From assembly GCF_019209835.1 (NCBI RefSeq), contig NZ_JAHUTS010000001.1:186001-250000 (forward strand): a stretch of DNA of 64,000 nt, given 5' to 3'. Positions 31,639 through 39,353 of this stretch are shown here, piece by piece. A program made the translations under genes and the position numbers. The stretch comes from Enterovibrio paralichthyis. GTDB taxonomy: Bacteria > Pseudomonadota > Gammaproteobacteria > Enterobacterales > Vibrionaceae. The notes under the pieces were generated by a model. It had not been told where the DNA came from, ran no database searches, and saw nothing but the letters and a program-made list of their open reading frames with translations. Position 1 is the first letter of the stretch. Each line of letters begins with the position of its first letter.

Positions 31639-31673
31639 CGCGCGCCCATCGTGTCGCTGATAGAAGTTTTGCC

Positions 31674-33380
31674 ATGCACCAACCCCACGCACTGTTTACC
31701 CATTTTAACGCCGATATTGCGCACTTAGCGTTGCCAGATGCGTTTACCTTTCCATTTTTCTATCAGCCGCACCCACTGTGTGTGATTGCCGCGCAGGAAT
31801 TACAACAACATCTATTGACCCAGACAGCGTGGTTTCATGACTTTGGGCTGGAGTTGGACGCGCATCCGGAAACCCGGCAAGAAAACGACGCCCGCATGGG
31901 CAAAATGTTTGGCGTTCTCCTGGTGCGTTCTCCAAAGGGTGAGCTGGGCTATTTCAGCGCATTTTCCGGCAAAATTGCCGATCACAACCTACTGCCGCAC
32001 TTTGTCCCACCAGTATTCGATATGCTGGCGGAAGAGAGCTTCTTCCCGCGCGAACTGGAAGCGATTACTGCACTCAATGCGCAGGTGAAATCCTTATCAG
32101 CGAATCCGCAAATCGACATCCTTGGCACGCAATTGCAGCACTGTTTAGTGCAATACAAAACGCTTGAGCAACAGCAACGGCAGAAGATGATTGAAGGCCG
32201 CGCTCTACGCAAGCAACAGCGCCAGCAAGCAGAAGCAAACCTGACCGGTGATGCATTGAAAGCAGTACTGGATGCGCTCGCTGTACAAAGCGTGGCAGAG
32301 AAGAACGCGCTTAAATACTTAAAGCTGGAATGGGACGGGAAAATTGCCGCCACTCAATCAGAGCTGACAGCATTAACCTCAGAAATTGAACAGGCCAAAC
32401 AGCAACGCAAGGCGCTGTCCAACGTGCTCCAGAACAAGCTGTTTGAGCAATACCGTTTCCTGAACGCAAATGGCGAACAGAAGTCACTGAAAGCGATTTT
32501 TGCACCCACCACTAACCCAACACCGCCTGCCGGGGCGGGCGAATGCGCGGCACCGAAGCTTTTGCAATACGCCTACAAACACGGCTACACGCCGCTGTCA
32601 ATGGCCGAATTCTGGTGGGGTGTTTCGCCGAAATCTGAAGTCCGTCAGCATCAAAAGTTCTATCCATCGTGCCACGGAAAATGTCATCCGATCCTCAGCC
32701 ATATGCTGGAAGGGTTGGAGGTCGATCCAAACCCGCTGGAAAAGAACTGGGGCGAAGATAAAACGCTGGAAGTTGTGTATCAGGACGAGGCGATTGTGGT
32801 GGTCAACAAACCCGCTGGTTTGCTGTCAGTGCCGGGTAAAGCGGTGACCGATTCTGCCTATACCCGCGTCCAAGCCATGTTCCCTGATGTCGAAGGCCCG
32901 TTTGTGCTGCACCGCCTGGATATGGCGACGTCCGGCCTGTTGGTGTTCGCCCTGACACGCCGTGCGAACAAAAGTCTGCAGAAGCAGTTTATTACCCGTG
33001 GGGTAGAGAAGCGCTACCTTGCGATGGTTGAAGGCATCGTTGAACAATCAGAAGGTGAGATCAACCTGCCGATGCGCGGCGACCCGGATGACAGACCAAG
33101 ACAGCTAGTTTGCTATGAACATGGCAAGCCAGCGACAACATATTGGCAATTGCTCGAAGTAAAAGACGGACGCAGTAAATTACAGATGTACCCAAAAACC
33201 GGCCGTACCCATCAACTGCGCGTGCATTGCGCGCACCATGAGGGGCTGAGCATGCCTATGGTCGGTGACACGTTATACGGCGAACCGGATTCCCGCTTGC
33301 ACCTGCACGCAGAGCAACTTTCTTTTGATCATCCGTATACCAAAGAACGGATGACGTTTAGTGCGGATTGTGAGTTTTAG
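31674..33380 (+). CDS. RluA family pseudouridine synthase with long N-terminal coiled-coil extension
   Basis: 568 aa from ATG at 31674; the frame extends upstream, but the promoter lies there. The C-terminal half is a standard RluA catalytic domain: VVNKPAGLLSVPGK, HRLDMATSGLLVFA with the catalytic Asp, and KTGRTHQLRVHCAHHEG. The first ~330 residues are not part of that domain. They include a segment at about 150-270 rich in Gln, Lys, Ala and Leu that should form long coiled coils, and a WWG-containing linker with two cysteines (SCHGKC). It would isomerise uridines in rRNA or tRNA. The target is unknown. Confidence 0.87.
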   Translation: MHQPHALFTHFNADIAHLALPDAFTFPFFYQPHPLCVIAAQELQQHLLTQTAWFHDFGLELDAHPETRQENDARMGKMFGVLLVRSPKGELGYFSAFSGKIADHNLLPHFVPPVFDMLAEESFFPRELEAITALNAQVKSLSANPQIDILGTQLQHCLVQYKTLEQQQRQKMIEGRALRKQQRQQAEANLTGDALKAVLDALAVQSVAEKNALKYLKLEWDGKIAATQSELTALTSEIEQAKQQRKALSNVLQNKLFEQYRFLNANGEQKSLKAIFAPTTNPTPPAGAGECAAPKLLQYAYKHGYTPLSMAEFWWGVSPKSEVRQHQKFYPSCHGKCHPILSHMLEGLEVDPNPLEKNWGEDKTLEVVYQDEAIVVVNKPAGLLSVPGKAVTDSAYTRVQAMFPDVEGPFVLHRLDMATSGLLVFALTRRANKSLQKQFITRGVEKRYLAMVEGIVEQSEGEINLPMRGDPDDRPRQLVCYEHGKPATTYWQLLEVKDGRSKLQMYPKTGRTHQLRVHCAHHEGLSMPMVGDTLYGEPDSRLHLHAEQLSFDHPYTKERMTFSADCEF

Positions 33381-33494
33381 TCATTCGGTTTTGCCTCAAG
33401 GCTCCAGACAGTTATGGTCAAGGTGCATGTTTCTGAGGGAGACCAAGGCTAGAGGGTTTGGTTTCCCGTCATCGGCAAATAGGAATGGTTAATC

Positions 33495-33896
33495 ATGGAT
33501 AAGGATATCCAGGCAAAATTCGACAGTTACCCAGAGCCAGCAAAAACAAAACTATTGCAACTGAGGTCGTTGATCTTGAGTATTGCAGAGGCTAACAACT
33601 TCAAGGTTGAAGAGAGCCTGAAATGGGGTGAGCCCAGCTATGCGGTGAAAGGTGGCACTCCACTCAGATTTGATTGGAAGTCAAAATCACCGGAGACGAT
33701 TTCTCTCTATTTTCACTGTCAAAGTCTGATGGTGGATACCCTGCGGGAGGTGATGCCTGATGTTTTCCAATACCACGGAAACAGAGAATTGACGTTTCCT
33801 TTGAATAAGCCGCTATCTGCTGCAGAGCTGAAAACCTGCATTCAGGTAGCGTTTACCTACCAAGCGCGTCGGAATCTTCCTTTACTTGGTTTGTAA
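33495..33896 (+). CDS. DUF1801 domain protein
   Basis: 133 aa. VEESLKWGEPSYAVKGGTPL and the later ELTFPLNKPLSAAELKTCI are the family signature (YdhG/DUF1801, iron-chaperone-like fold). It is small, soluble and monocistronic. The function is not established. Confidence 0.75.
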   Translation: MDKDIQAKFDSYPEPAKTKLLQLRSLILSIAEANNFKVEESLKWGEPSYAVKGGTPLRFDWKSKSPETISLYFHCQSLMVDTLREVMPDVFQYHGNRELTFPLNKPLSAAELKTCIQVAFTYQARRNLPLLGL

Positions 33897-33899
33897 GTA

Positions 33900-33981
33900 T
33901 CAGTGTGCCAAGTCTCCTGCCAACAGCTCCCGAATTATCTTTATCGAATTGGGTAGCGATACGGTTAGGGTAAAGCCTGAT
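33900..33981 (-). pseudogene. vestigial 3' end of a GST-like gene
   Basis: On the minus strand this short stretch reads out to IRELLAGDLAH-stop, resembling the last residues of the complete GST-like gene upstream (IREMLAGDRQG-stop). Bases 33912-33935 match 34494-34517 at 22 of 24 positions. The two copies bracket the membrane-protein gene at 33982-34485. No more of a GST is recognisable here. Confidence 0.5.
33912..33935 (-). repeat. 24-bp direct repeat, copy A
   Basis: 22 of 24 bases equal to 34494-34517, which encodes the end of the GST-like protein. Start-to-start distance 582 bp. Confidence 0.65.
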
Positions 33982-34485
33982 TTAAAGGCGTCGGTTACGG
34001 GAATATCGAACTATCAAAACGATAAAGATGACTGGTATGGATAAAAACGCCAAGCCAACCCAAAATCCTAATCCGTTATTTTCTGCATAAGCAGCAACTA
34101 TACTTTCGTAGCTACGGACAGTAACCCCATCTTTTGTTAGTTCATAGATGGTGAAATAGGAGTGACTACCAAATGGTGGTGTATGTGAGCTCGTATGGTC
34201 ATATAAAACGGAAATTGTCGCTCCTGGAGTTGTCAAAGCGGAGTGAACTTCGCTTATGTGCCCACCAATGGAAGAGTAAACGAGATAAGTATCTATCCCC
34301 TTAAATTTAAACGCCAAAGTGTCATTGTATCTGCCTTTGACTTCTAACCATTCAATCTGACCATTGAGTTGGGTCAATTCTGATTTTGGCAAAACGGCAC
34401 CATTGGTAAAAGACAAAATGATCATGGCGAAACCCAATATCACGCTACCTAAAAGGACTAAATGAAATCCATTGAATCTATTCAA
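33982..34485 (-). CDS. membrane protein with two helices and a periplasmic domain
   Basis: 167 aa if started at the TTG (34485-34483) that overlaps the upstream GST stop as TTGA, which suggests translational coupling; longer starts run deep into the GST gene. TM1 is at about 6-28 (HLVLLGSVILGFAMIIL) and TM2 near the C-terminus (GFWVGLAFLSIPVIFIVLI); the intervening ~95 residues are beta-rich, as in DUF3592-like proteins. Function unknown. It lies between the complete GST gene and a vestigial copy of that gene's 3' end, so it may have been inserted there. Confidence 0.5.
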   Translation of the reverse strand: MNRFNGFHLVLLGSVILGFAMIILSFTNGAVLPKSELTQLNGQIEWLEVKGRYNDTLAFKFKGIDTYLVYSSIGGHISEVHSALTTPGATISVLYDHTSSHTPPFGSHSYFTIYELTKDGVTVRSYESIVAAYAENNGLGFWVGLAFLSIPVIFIVLIVRYSRNRRL

Positions 34486-35183
34486 CCCTGGCGGTCTCCC
34501 GCCAACATCTCCCGAATCGATGCCTCTATTTGCCCACCGCAATAGGTTTTACCTGCACGTTGTTCATCAAGTTCCACGGCTTTGGCAAGTGAGGGTGTTT
34601 CGCCCATGCGTTTACATAGCTGGTGAACATTCGGCGCATGTTGGAGAAGGTCGCCATCAAGTTCAGGTAGGCAGCGAGTCATAGTGCCAAACAGGGCGAA
34701 CACGCTGATATCCGCAAAGGTGACCTGTTCTTTGCCAATAAAACCACGCTTTACCGACTCTTCAAATACCCGCATCCATCTTGGCAGGCGTTTGGTGCGA
34801 AACTGAACCCATTCATCCCGCGTCCACATCGTTGAGCCGTTGTGGCGACAGATCTCCATCAACACGTCGTTGCAATCCATCTGTACTTTTAAACACATGG
34901 CGGTGTCATAAGGATCTGCGGGAGCGAGTCCCAACTTGCTTGCGGCGTACAAAATGATCGCGGGCGTCTGGCTGAGGTACCTTCCGGTTTCGTGTTCAAA
35001 CAGAACCGGCGGGCCAGTACAGGGAATGTTCTGCTCTTCTGGCTGCTCTGCATTCATTGCTGCAATGCTTTCCCAGGTACCTGCCAGTGTCAGCGGTTCG
35101 TTTTTGTAAGCAAACTGATAGCTGATAAAGCACCCGCGAAAGGCAATCGGCCAGTAGTAAAGGGTGTATTTAGCGTCTGACAT
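34482..35183 (-). CDS. glutathione S-transferase-like protein
   Basis: 233 aa. Thioredoxin-like N-terminal domain starting YTLYYWPIAFRGCFISYQFA with PPVLFEHETGRYLSQTPAI, followed by an all-helical C-terminal domain ending AGKTYCGGQIEASIREMLAG. No catalytic Ser/Tyr/Cys can be assigned with confidence near residue 16-20, though Cys17 is a candidate. It is cytosolic and probably a detoxification enzyme. The ATG at 35183 has GAGGAAAG just upstream. It is followed in the same direction by the membrane-protein gene. Confidence 0.75.
   Translation of the reverse strand: MSDAKYTLYYWPIAFRGCFISYQFAYKNEPLTLAGTWESIAAMNAEQPEEQNIPCTGPPVLFEHETGRYLSQTPAIILYAASKLGLAPADPYDTAMCLKVQMDCNDVLMEICRHNGSTMWTRDEWVQFRTKRLPRWMRVFEESVKRGFIGKEQVTFADISVFALFGTMTRCLPELDGDLLQHAPNVHQLCKRMGETPSLAKAVELDEQRAGKTYCGGQIEASIREMLAGDRQG
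34494..34517 (-). repeat. 24-bp direct repeat, copy B
   Basis: Lies in the last codons of the GST-like gene; 22 of 24 bases equal to 33912-33935. Confidence 0.65.
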
Positions 35184-35293
35184 CTTTCCTCGATGACATG
35201 TCGTTATCTGGTTGATACGCTAAATAATAGGGGAGTTAACTAGGATTGTTTGGTGCAAGTGTGTGACGTATATGGAGAAATACCGTAGGAAGG

Positions 35294-35321
35294 GGGCTGA
35301 TTGAACAAGACAAATCAGCCC
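35294..35321 (-). terminator. possible terminator after the 93-aa gene
   Basis: On the minus strand GGGCTGATT pairs with AATCAGCCC (9 bp, 10-base loop), 14 bases after the stop. It is followed by a C-rich rather than a T-rich tract, so termination efficiency is doubtful. Confidence 0.35.
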
Positions 35322-35334
35322 ACAAAGGACAGTG

Positions 35335-35616
35335 TTACGCAGAGATAATGTTGTTTCGCACCAATTCGCGGCGAACGCTGGTGCACATTTTCCCGAAGCG
35401 GCGGATTTCATCGAACTGTGGTGTGATACCTCGCGCCATGGCAGATTCCCAGTAGGTCAGTTCTGAATCCACCATTTCTAACAGCTTTTTAGGGCAGCCG
35501 ATGCAATTGCCTTCAGGCCCACATACAAAGGTGTCTGATTCATAGAGCGGAAGTTCCTGCTTTACCTGCTCGATGATCTGTTTCATTGCGTCCATGCGAG
35601 TCGGTTTTTTACTCAT
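35335..35616 (-). CDS. hypothetical protein with C-x4-C-x2-C motif, 93 aa
   Basis: Cytoplasmic, mainly helical. A central FVCGPEGNCIGCPKKLLEMV has three closely spaced cysteines, suggestive of a small metal-binding site, and a fourth Cys (KMCTSVRR) is in the C-terminal helix. It resembles short conserved proteins of marine gammaproteobacteria but I cannot name a family. Confidence 0.6.
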   Translation of the reverse strand: MSKKPTRMDAMKQIIEQVKQELPLYESDTFVCGPEGNCIGCPKKLLEMVDSELTYWESAMARGITPQFDEIRRFGKMCTSVRRELVRNNIISA

Positions 35617-35726
35617 GGCAATGACCCGCCTGTTATTGAGACCGGGGATTCTATTCTTCTGTTTTTGAGTTGTCGATAGGGCGCTTGGCAGGTAGCTTGG
35701 AGAGAGTCAGAAAAAGGATTGCCTCA

Positions 35727-36152
35727 ATGAAAAACCAAACTCTGCCATTCAAAGGCCAATGTCTCTGTGGCCAAATTGCTTATGAAGTCGATCAAATCGA
35801 ACCGGATATGGGACACTGCCATTGCTCGATGTGCCGGAAATTTCACGGCTCTGCATTCGCAACATTTGGCGAAGCCAAAGCGGAAAACTTCCGATTCACC
35901 AAAGGTGCTGACAAGTTGAAGGTTTACGAAGCTGAGAACGGTACCAAACGGACATTCTGCGAAAACTGTGGTTCCAGCCTGTTGTTTGAAGCTTCGGACA
36001 GCACAGGGAAATTGGTGGAATTCACCTTGGGTACATTGGAAAGCCCGATCCCTTTAAAGCCAGATGCCCACATCTTCACCAAATTCAAAGCCCAGTGGTA
36101 TGAGATCACCGATGATTTACCCCAGTTTGATGAGGGTAGGGAATCAGTATGA
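35727..36152 (+). CDS. GFA family protein (glutathione-dependent formaldehyde-activating-like)
   Basis: 141 aa from ATG at 35727, with AAAGGA upstream. The zinc-binding cysteine pattern of the GFA/CENP-V fold is complete: CLCGQIAYEV, CHCSMCRKFHGSAF, and FCENCGSSLLFE. Gfa-like enzymes speed addition of formaldehyde to glutathione, but many homologues have no tested function. It overlaps the following GST gene by 4 bases (ATGA), so a glutathione-linked role for both is plausible. Confidence 0.85.
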   Translation: MKNQTLPFKGQCLCGQIAYEVDQIEPDMGHCHCSMCRKFHGSAFATFGEAKAENFRFTKGADKLKVYEAENGTKRTFCENCGSSLLFEASDSTGKLVEFTLGTLESPIPLKPDAHIFTKFKAQWYEITDDLPQFDEGRESV

Positions 36153-36817
36153 AGGGCAACGCGCCGAAATACCGGCTTTTCTACTACCCAAACAACGCCA
36201 GCCTGGCACCCCATTTTCTATTGCATCATATGCGGCTGGATTACGAATTGGTGCTGGTGGATAAAAAGGGGAATGGGCAAAAGTCGCAAGCGTATTTAAA
36301 GCTCAATCCGGCTGGGCGTATTCCAACGCTGGTTGCGGACGGTTTACCCATATTCGAAAGCTCGGCTATCTGTATCCACCTGTGTGAAAGCCATCCTGAA
36401 CATCAGCTTATTCCCCGATTGGGTAGCCCGTTAAGACCGCAGTTTTTCCAGTGGATGGCGTATTTGAATAACACACTGCAGGCAGAGTTGATGATTCGGT
36501 ATTACCCACAAAGGCACACGACGGAAGAATTGGCCTGTGACAGTATCAGAGCCGCCCAGGAGGAACGGATCGCAGATGTCTTGTCGATCATTGATGCGCA
36601 GTTGAAAGGAAAGCAATACCTGTTGGGTGATACGTTAACCGCCTGCGATTATTTCCTGTTTATGTTGGCGGGATGGTCGATGCCCATGAAGACATCTCCA
36701 ATGTCGTTTGATTCGCTAAGCGACTATCTGGACAGATTAAGTCACCTTTCGACGATTGAGGCTGTTTGTGGCGTTGAAGAAATTGATCTGGAGGCGTTTC
36801 GCCAACCTGCGATTTGA
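36149..36817 (+). CDS. glutathione S-transferase
   Basis: 222 aa. Thioredoxin fold with YRLFYYPNNASLAPHFLLHH (Ser18 or Asn15 as possible catalytic residue), LNPAGRIPTLVADG with the cis-Pro, and IFESSAICIHLCE for binding the gamma-glutamyl group; then a helical C-terminal domain with LLGDTLTACDYFLFML. The layout is closest to beta-class bacterial GSTs. It is translationally coupled to the GFA-family gene. Confidence 0.87.
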   Translation: MKGNAPKYRLFYYPNNASLAPHFLLHHMRLDYELVLVDKKGNGQKSQAYLKLNPAGRIPTLVADGLPIFESSAICIHLCESHPEHQLIPRLGSPLRPQFFQWMAYLNNTLQAELMIRYYPQRHTTEELACDSIRAAQEERIADVLSIIDAQLKGKQYLLGDTLTACDYFLFMLAGWSMPMKTSPMSFDSLSDYLDRLSHLSTIEAVCGVEEIDLEAFRQPAI

Positions 36818-36832
36818 ACGTGATGAAGTCAC

Positions 36833-37156
36833 TCAAAACAGGTTCATCTGTTTTGCGTGGTGAGATTTGATATCGAAAGGGGATTCCACATCCTGAAAAT
36901 ACGCCACCCAGGCGTTGTTGCTGCGGGGAAACTCGCGATGTAACGTCTTCTTTGCCTGCTTCTTGATTCTTACCGCATCACCAAGGTAATTCTCGTTCTT
37001 AAAGCCATTCTCAATAATCTGGAATTCATTGGGCGCGATACAGTAAAGGATGAATCCCCGATCTTTCTTGTAAGTTTTGAACTGAACAGCCTCTTTGGGG
37101 CTCATAGTGCCAATCAGTTTGTCGATCAGCGGCAGAACATGGGAGAGATGAATCAT
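36833..37156 (-). CDS. hypothetical protein, 107 aa
   Basis: A basic, soluble protein beginning MIHLSHVLPLIDKLIGTMSP, with a central YKKDRGFILYCIAPNEFQII strand pair and a basic helix (RIKKQAKKTLHREFPR). The C-terminus HHAKQMNLF resembles a beta-clamp-binding pentapeptide (QMNLF, compare QLSLF), which is a hint and no more. Not recognised; convergent with the GST gene. Confidence 0.55.
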   Translation of the reverse strand: MIHLSHVLPLIDKLIGTMSPKEAVQFKTYKKDRGFILYCIAPNEFQIIENGFKNENYLGDAVRIKKQAKKTLHREFPRSNNAWVAYFQDVESPFDIKSHHAKQMNLF

Positions 37157-37779
37157 GCTGGATAACTTTCGAGGTTACGTCCAATAAGCCTAGGTGCTGC
37201 ATTTTTCAGGTAAATGCCAAAGATGGGAATAGCCCAATTCAAGAGAAGACTCCGTTCTCCACACTCTGCAACTGAAGTAAAACGAATCAAATATGAGACA
37301 AAAAGCGCAATAATTTTTTACGCTTTTTCGTCTTTCTGGATTTCATTACAACTGAAATCTCATAAATGATTTGGATGTATCAGATATTTCATTCATTACA
37401 TATCAAACTAAATTCACTTCCTTGTCATGAATGCAAGTTTTAAAAGTTTGTGTGGTTTTGATTTTTTGCTTGGTTTTGGAGTGCATGATTTAAAGAATTG
37501 TAACCACCAGCTTTGTTATTCAAATTCTACTAATTTAACGACGTATTATTTAGTATTTTCTTACTTGCTAAAGTTCATTGTGTTGAGCTCTAATCAGTAG
37601 ATCTTGCCATTCAGGTTAAGTGTTAGTTTGCAACCGACTTTTTCTAACCAATTAGTCTTATGTGGAGTGGAATAAATTGTATTAGTCTCATTTTTGAAGT
37701 CGGATCTGTTCTGTTTGACTGGTTATTTAGCATTGCTGCTGCCGATGGAGGCAAGAAATAAATCAAAAGGAATGTTTCA
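37157..37779. other. AT-rich intergenic region upstream of a secreted protein gene
   Basis: About 620 bases, markedly AT-rich (especially 37300-37700), with no supported open frame. It must hold the promoter of the gene at 37780, but no hexamer pair stands out. The base composition suggests H-NS-type silencing or recent acquisition. Confidence 0.4.
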
Positions 37780-38769
37780 ATGAAACTAATAAACACAGTG
37801 ATTATTGGTGGTATTTTCGCCAGTTTTAATGCTTTGGCCATTGACTGTGACTCTCTGGAAAAAGTAACAGTTTTTACTGATTCTCAGGTTACTGGATTCC
37901 AGTCGGGTCCTGAGAACGGCTTTGCTGAACGCCAAGTCCTGTTCCCCCAAACTTACATTGGCCATGTCACCAAAATTTGTGTTCCGGCGAATACCGTTGT
38001 AACGACGTTTAGTGGGAACTCTGATGCACTTACCGTAAGTGGAACTTATGGGAATGAAAGCGAGGCCATAGAAATTTCAGGTGATGGTATCGCCGATATC
38101 ACAGCGATGTCTTTCCGCTATAACGTGAATGGCGTCCGTTATTGGAAGTACAATGACGAAGCTGATGACGGTGACTTATTCCTTTACCATAACCCTCACA
38201 CCCGTGAAGCCGAACTTTTTCAGGCAAAACATGAAGGCGGGTATTGGTATTTCCCAACTAACCAGAGCTCAAATGCAGATTGGCAGTTTGTAGGCATTGA
38301 GAAACAGATCCCGGTGACTATCGCCTTGTCTGAACATCAACTTGAAGCGCAGCGCCGGGCAGTTCAAGCACAGGTGTCACCAGAGCGCGTAGAACAAGAA
38401 ATTTATGACTCGTCATCCTACAGCAAATTTGAACTAACAAATGGCCATACCGGATGGGGAAATTATGGCTTTACCATCAATTTTAAATTTGAGCCGTTAG
38501 AGGATGGCTCACAACCTGAAAGCGTAGCTTTTCATGAATACGCAATTAGAAGTGTATTTTCACCAACACCAGGTGAAGATCCTCGTCTGATTGATTTCTC
38601 CGATTTTGAGCAAACAGAAGCAATCAGCTTTGAAACCGGCAGAGAGCATCATCTCGGCGCGAATGCTGCGATGAGTATTGGCGACACAATGCAGGTTGTG
38701 GCTTATATCCGTTACTCTAACGGTACAACGAAAATTGCGCGAAGCAACAGCATTACGCTTCAACGCTAA
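37780..38769 (+). CDS. uncharacterised secreted protein, 329 aa
   Basis: ATG at 37780 with AAAGGAA upstream. Signal peptide MKLINTVIIGGIFASFNALA with cleavage before IDCDS. The mature protein is acidic and beta-rich, with two cysteines early (DCDSLEK, KICVPANT) that could form a disulfide; many Asp/Glu/Asn/Gly/Tyr residues fit a surface or extracellular protein. No catalytic motif is seen. A long AT-rich upstream region and strong terminator make it an isolated transcription unit, and its low G+C flank hints at acquisition. Confidence 0.65.
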   Translation: MKLINTVIIGGIFASFNALAIDCDSLEKVTVFTDSQVTGFQSGPENGFAERQVLFPQTYIGHVTKICVPANTVVTTFSGNSDALTVSGTYGNESEAIEISGDGIADITAMSFRYNVNGVRYWKYNDEADDGDLFLYHNPHTREAELFQAKHEGGYWYFPTNQSSNADWQFVGIEKQIPVTIALSEHQLEAQRRAVQAQVSPERVEQEIYDSSSYSKFELTNGHTGWGNYGFTINFKFEPLEDGSQPESVAFHEYAIRSVFSPTPGEDPRLIDFSDFEQTEAISFETGREHHLGANAAMSIGDTMQVVAYIRYSNGTTKIARSNSITLQR

Positions 38770-38774
38770 CTGCA

Positions 38775-38806
38775 AAACCCAATCGGCAACTATGCCGATT
38801 GGGTTT
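38775..38806. terminator. strong bidirectional hairpin terminator
   Basis: Perfect 13-bp stem (AAACCCAATCGGC at 38775-38787 with GCCGATTGGGTTT at 38794-38806), 6-base loop. Only short T/A tails flank it in both orientations. It serves the secreted-protein gene on plus and overlaps the stop of the GNAT gene on minus. Confidence 0.75.
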
Positions 38807-39257
38807 CCATTATGTAATTTTGTAATAACGCGTCGCGAACTTCGATTTGCTGCGCTGTTATCACTTTAAATCCCATCGCTTCGAAAAATGGTTTAGCGGT
38901 AATGCTGACATGAGAGTAATACCGGCTGATCCCTTGCTTATCGCCTTCTTCGAATAGGGCATTCATCAAAGCCCGGCCAACGCCCTTTCCCTGATGTTGA
39001 TGATGAGTAAAGAAGTGATCAATCAGGCCATCTGGCTGTAAGTCGGTATAACCGACAATTTCGCCGTCGATTTCTGCCACAAAAGGGTTCAGTGCACGGA
39101 TTTTTTGCTTCCAAACCTCGGCGTCAAAGTTGTCTGGTGCCCAAGCTTCGACCTGCTCGGTTGAATAGTCACGAATATTGATGTGGCGGACGGTATGAAA
39201 GAACAATTGCCAGAGCTTGGGCTCATCGCCCACTTGATATCGACGGATGGTGATCAT
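38790..39257 (-). CDS. GNAT family N-acetyltransferase
   Basis: 155 aa from ATG at 39257, which has AGGAAG six bases upstream. Features: ITIRRYQVGDEPKLWQLFFH, AEIDGEIVGYTDLQPDGLID, the acetyl-CoA-binding HHQHQGKGVGRALMNAL, and ITAKPFFEAMGFKVI at the end. It is reminiscent of YafP-like enzymes. The substrate is unknown. The stop lies inside a strong hairpin. Confidence 0.83.
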   Translation of the reverse strand: MITIRRYQVGDEPKLWQLFFHTVRHINIRDYSTEQVEAWAPDNFDAEVWKQKIRALNPFVAEIDGEIVGYTDLQPDGLIDHFFTHHQHQGKGVGRALMNALFEEGDKQGISRYYSHVSITAKPFFEAMGFKVITAQQIEVRDALLQNYIMETQSA

Positions 39258-39305
39258 TGAAAACTTCCTGTATGCGCGGCTGGTTAGTTTCAACGAAATG
39301 GGAAC

Positions 39306-39335
39306 AATAAAAAAGGGCAGATTGTTCTGCCCTTT
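39306..39335 (-). terminator. Rho-independent terminator after the desaturase gene
   Basis: On the minus strand AAAGGGCAG pairs with CTGCCCTTT (9 bp, 6-base loop), followed by TTTATT. It lies 19 bases after the stop at 39354. Confidence 0.82.
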
Positions 39336-39353
39336 GGTTTTCAGTTTGCGATG

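Noticed and set aside
31620..31673. Upstream start (TTG 31620) of the RluA-family gene
   Set aside because: A plausible -10 (TACAAT) lies at 31633-31638, inside the extra codons, and the ATG at 31674 gives the domain intact.
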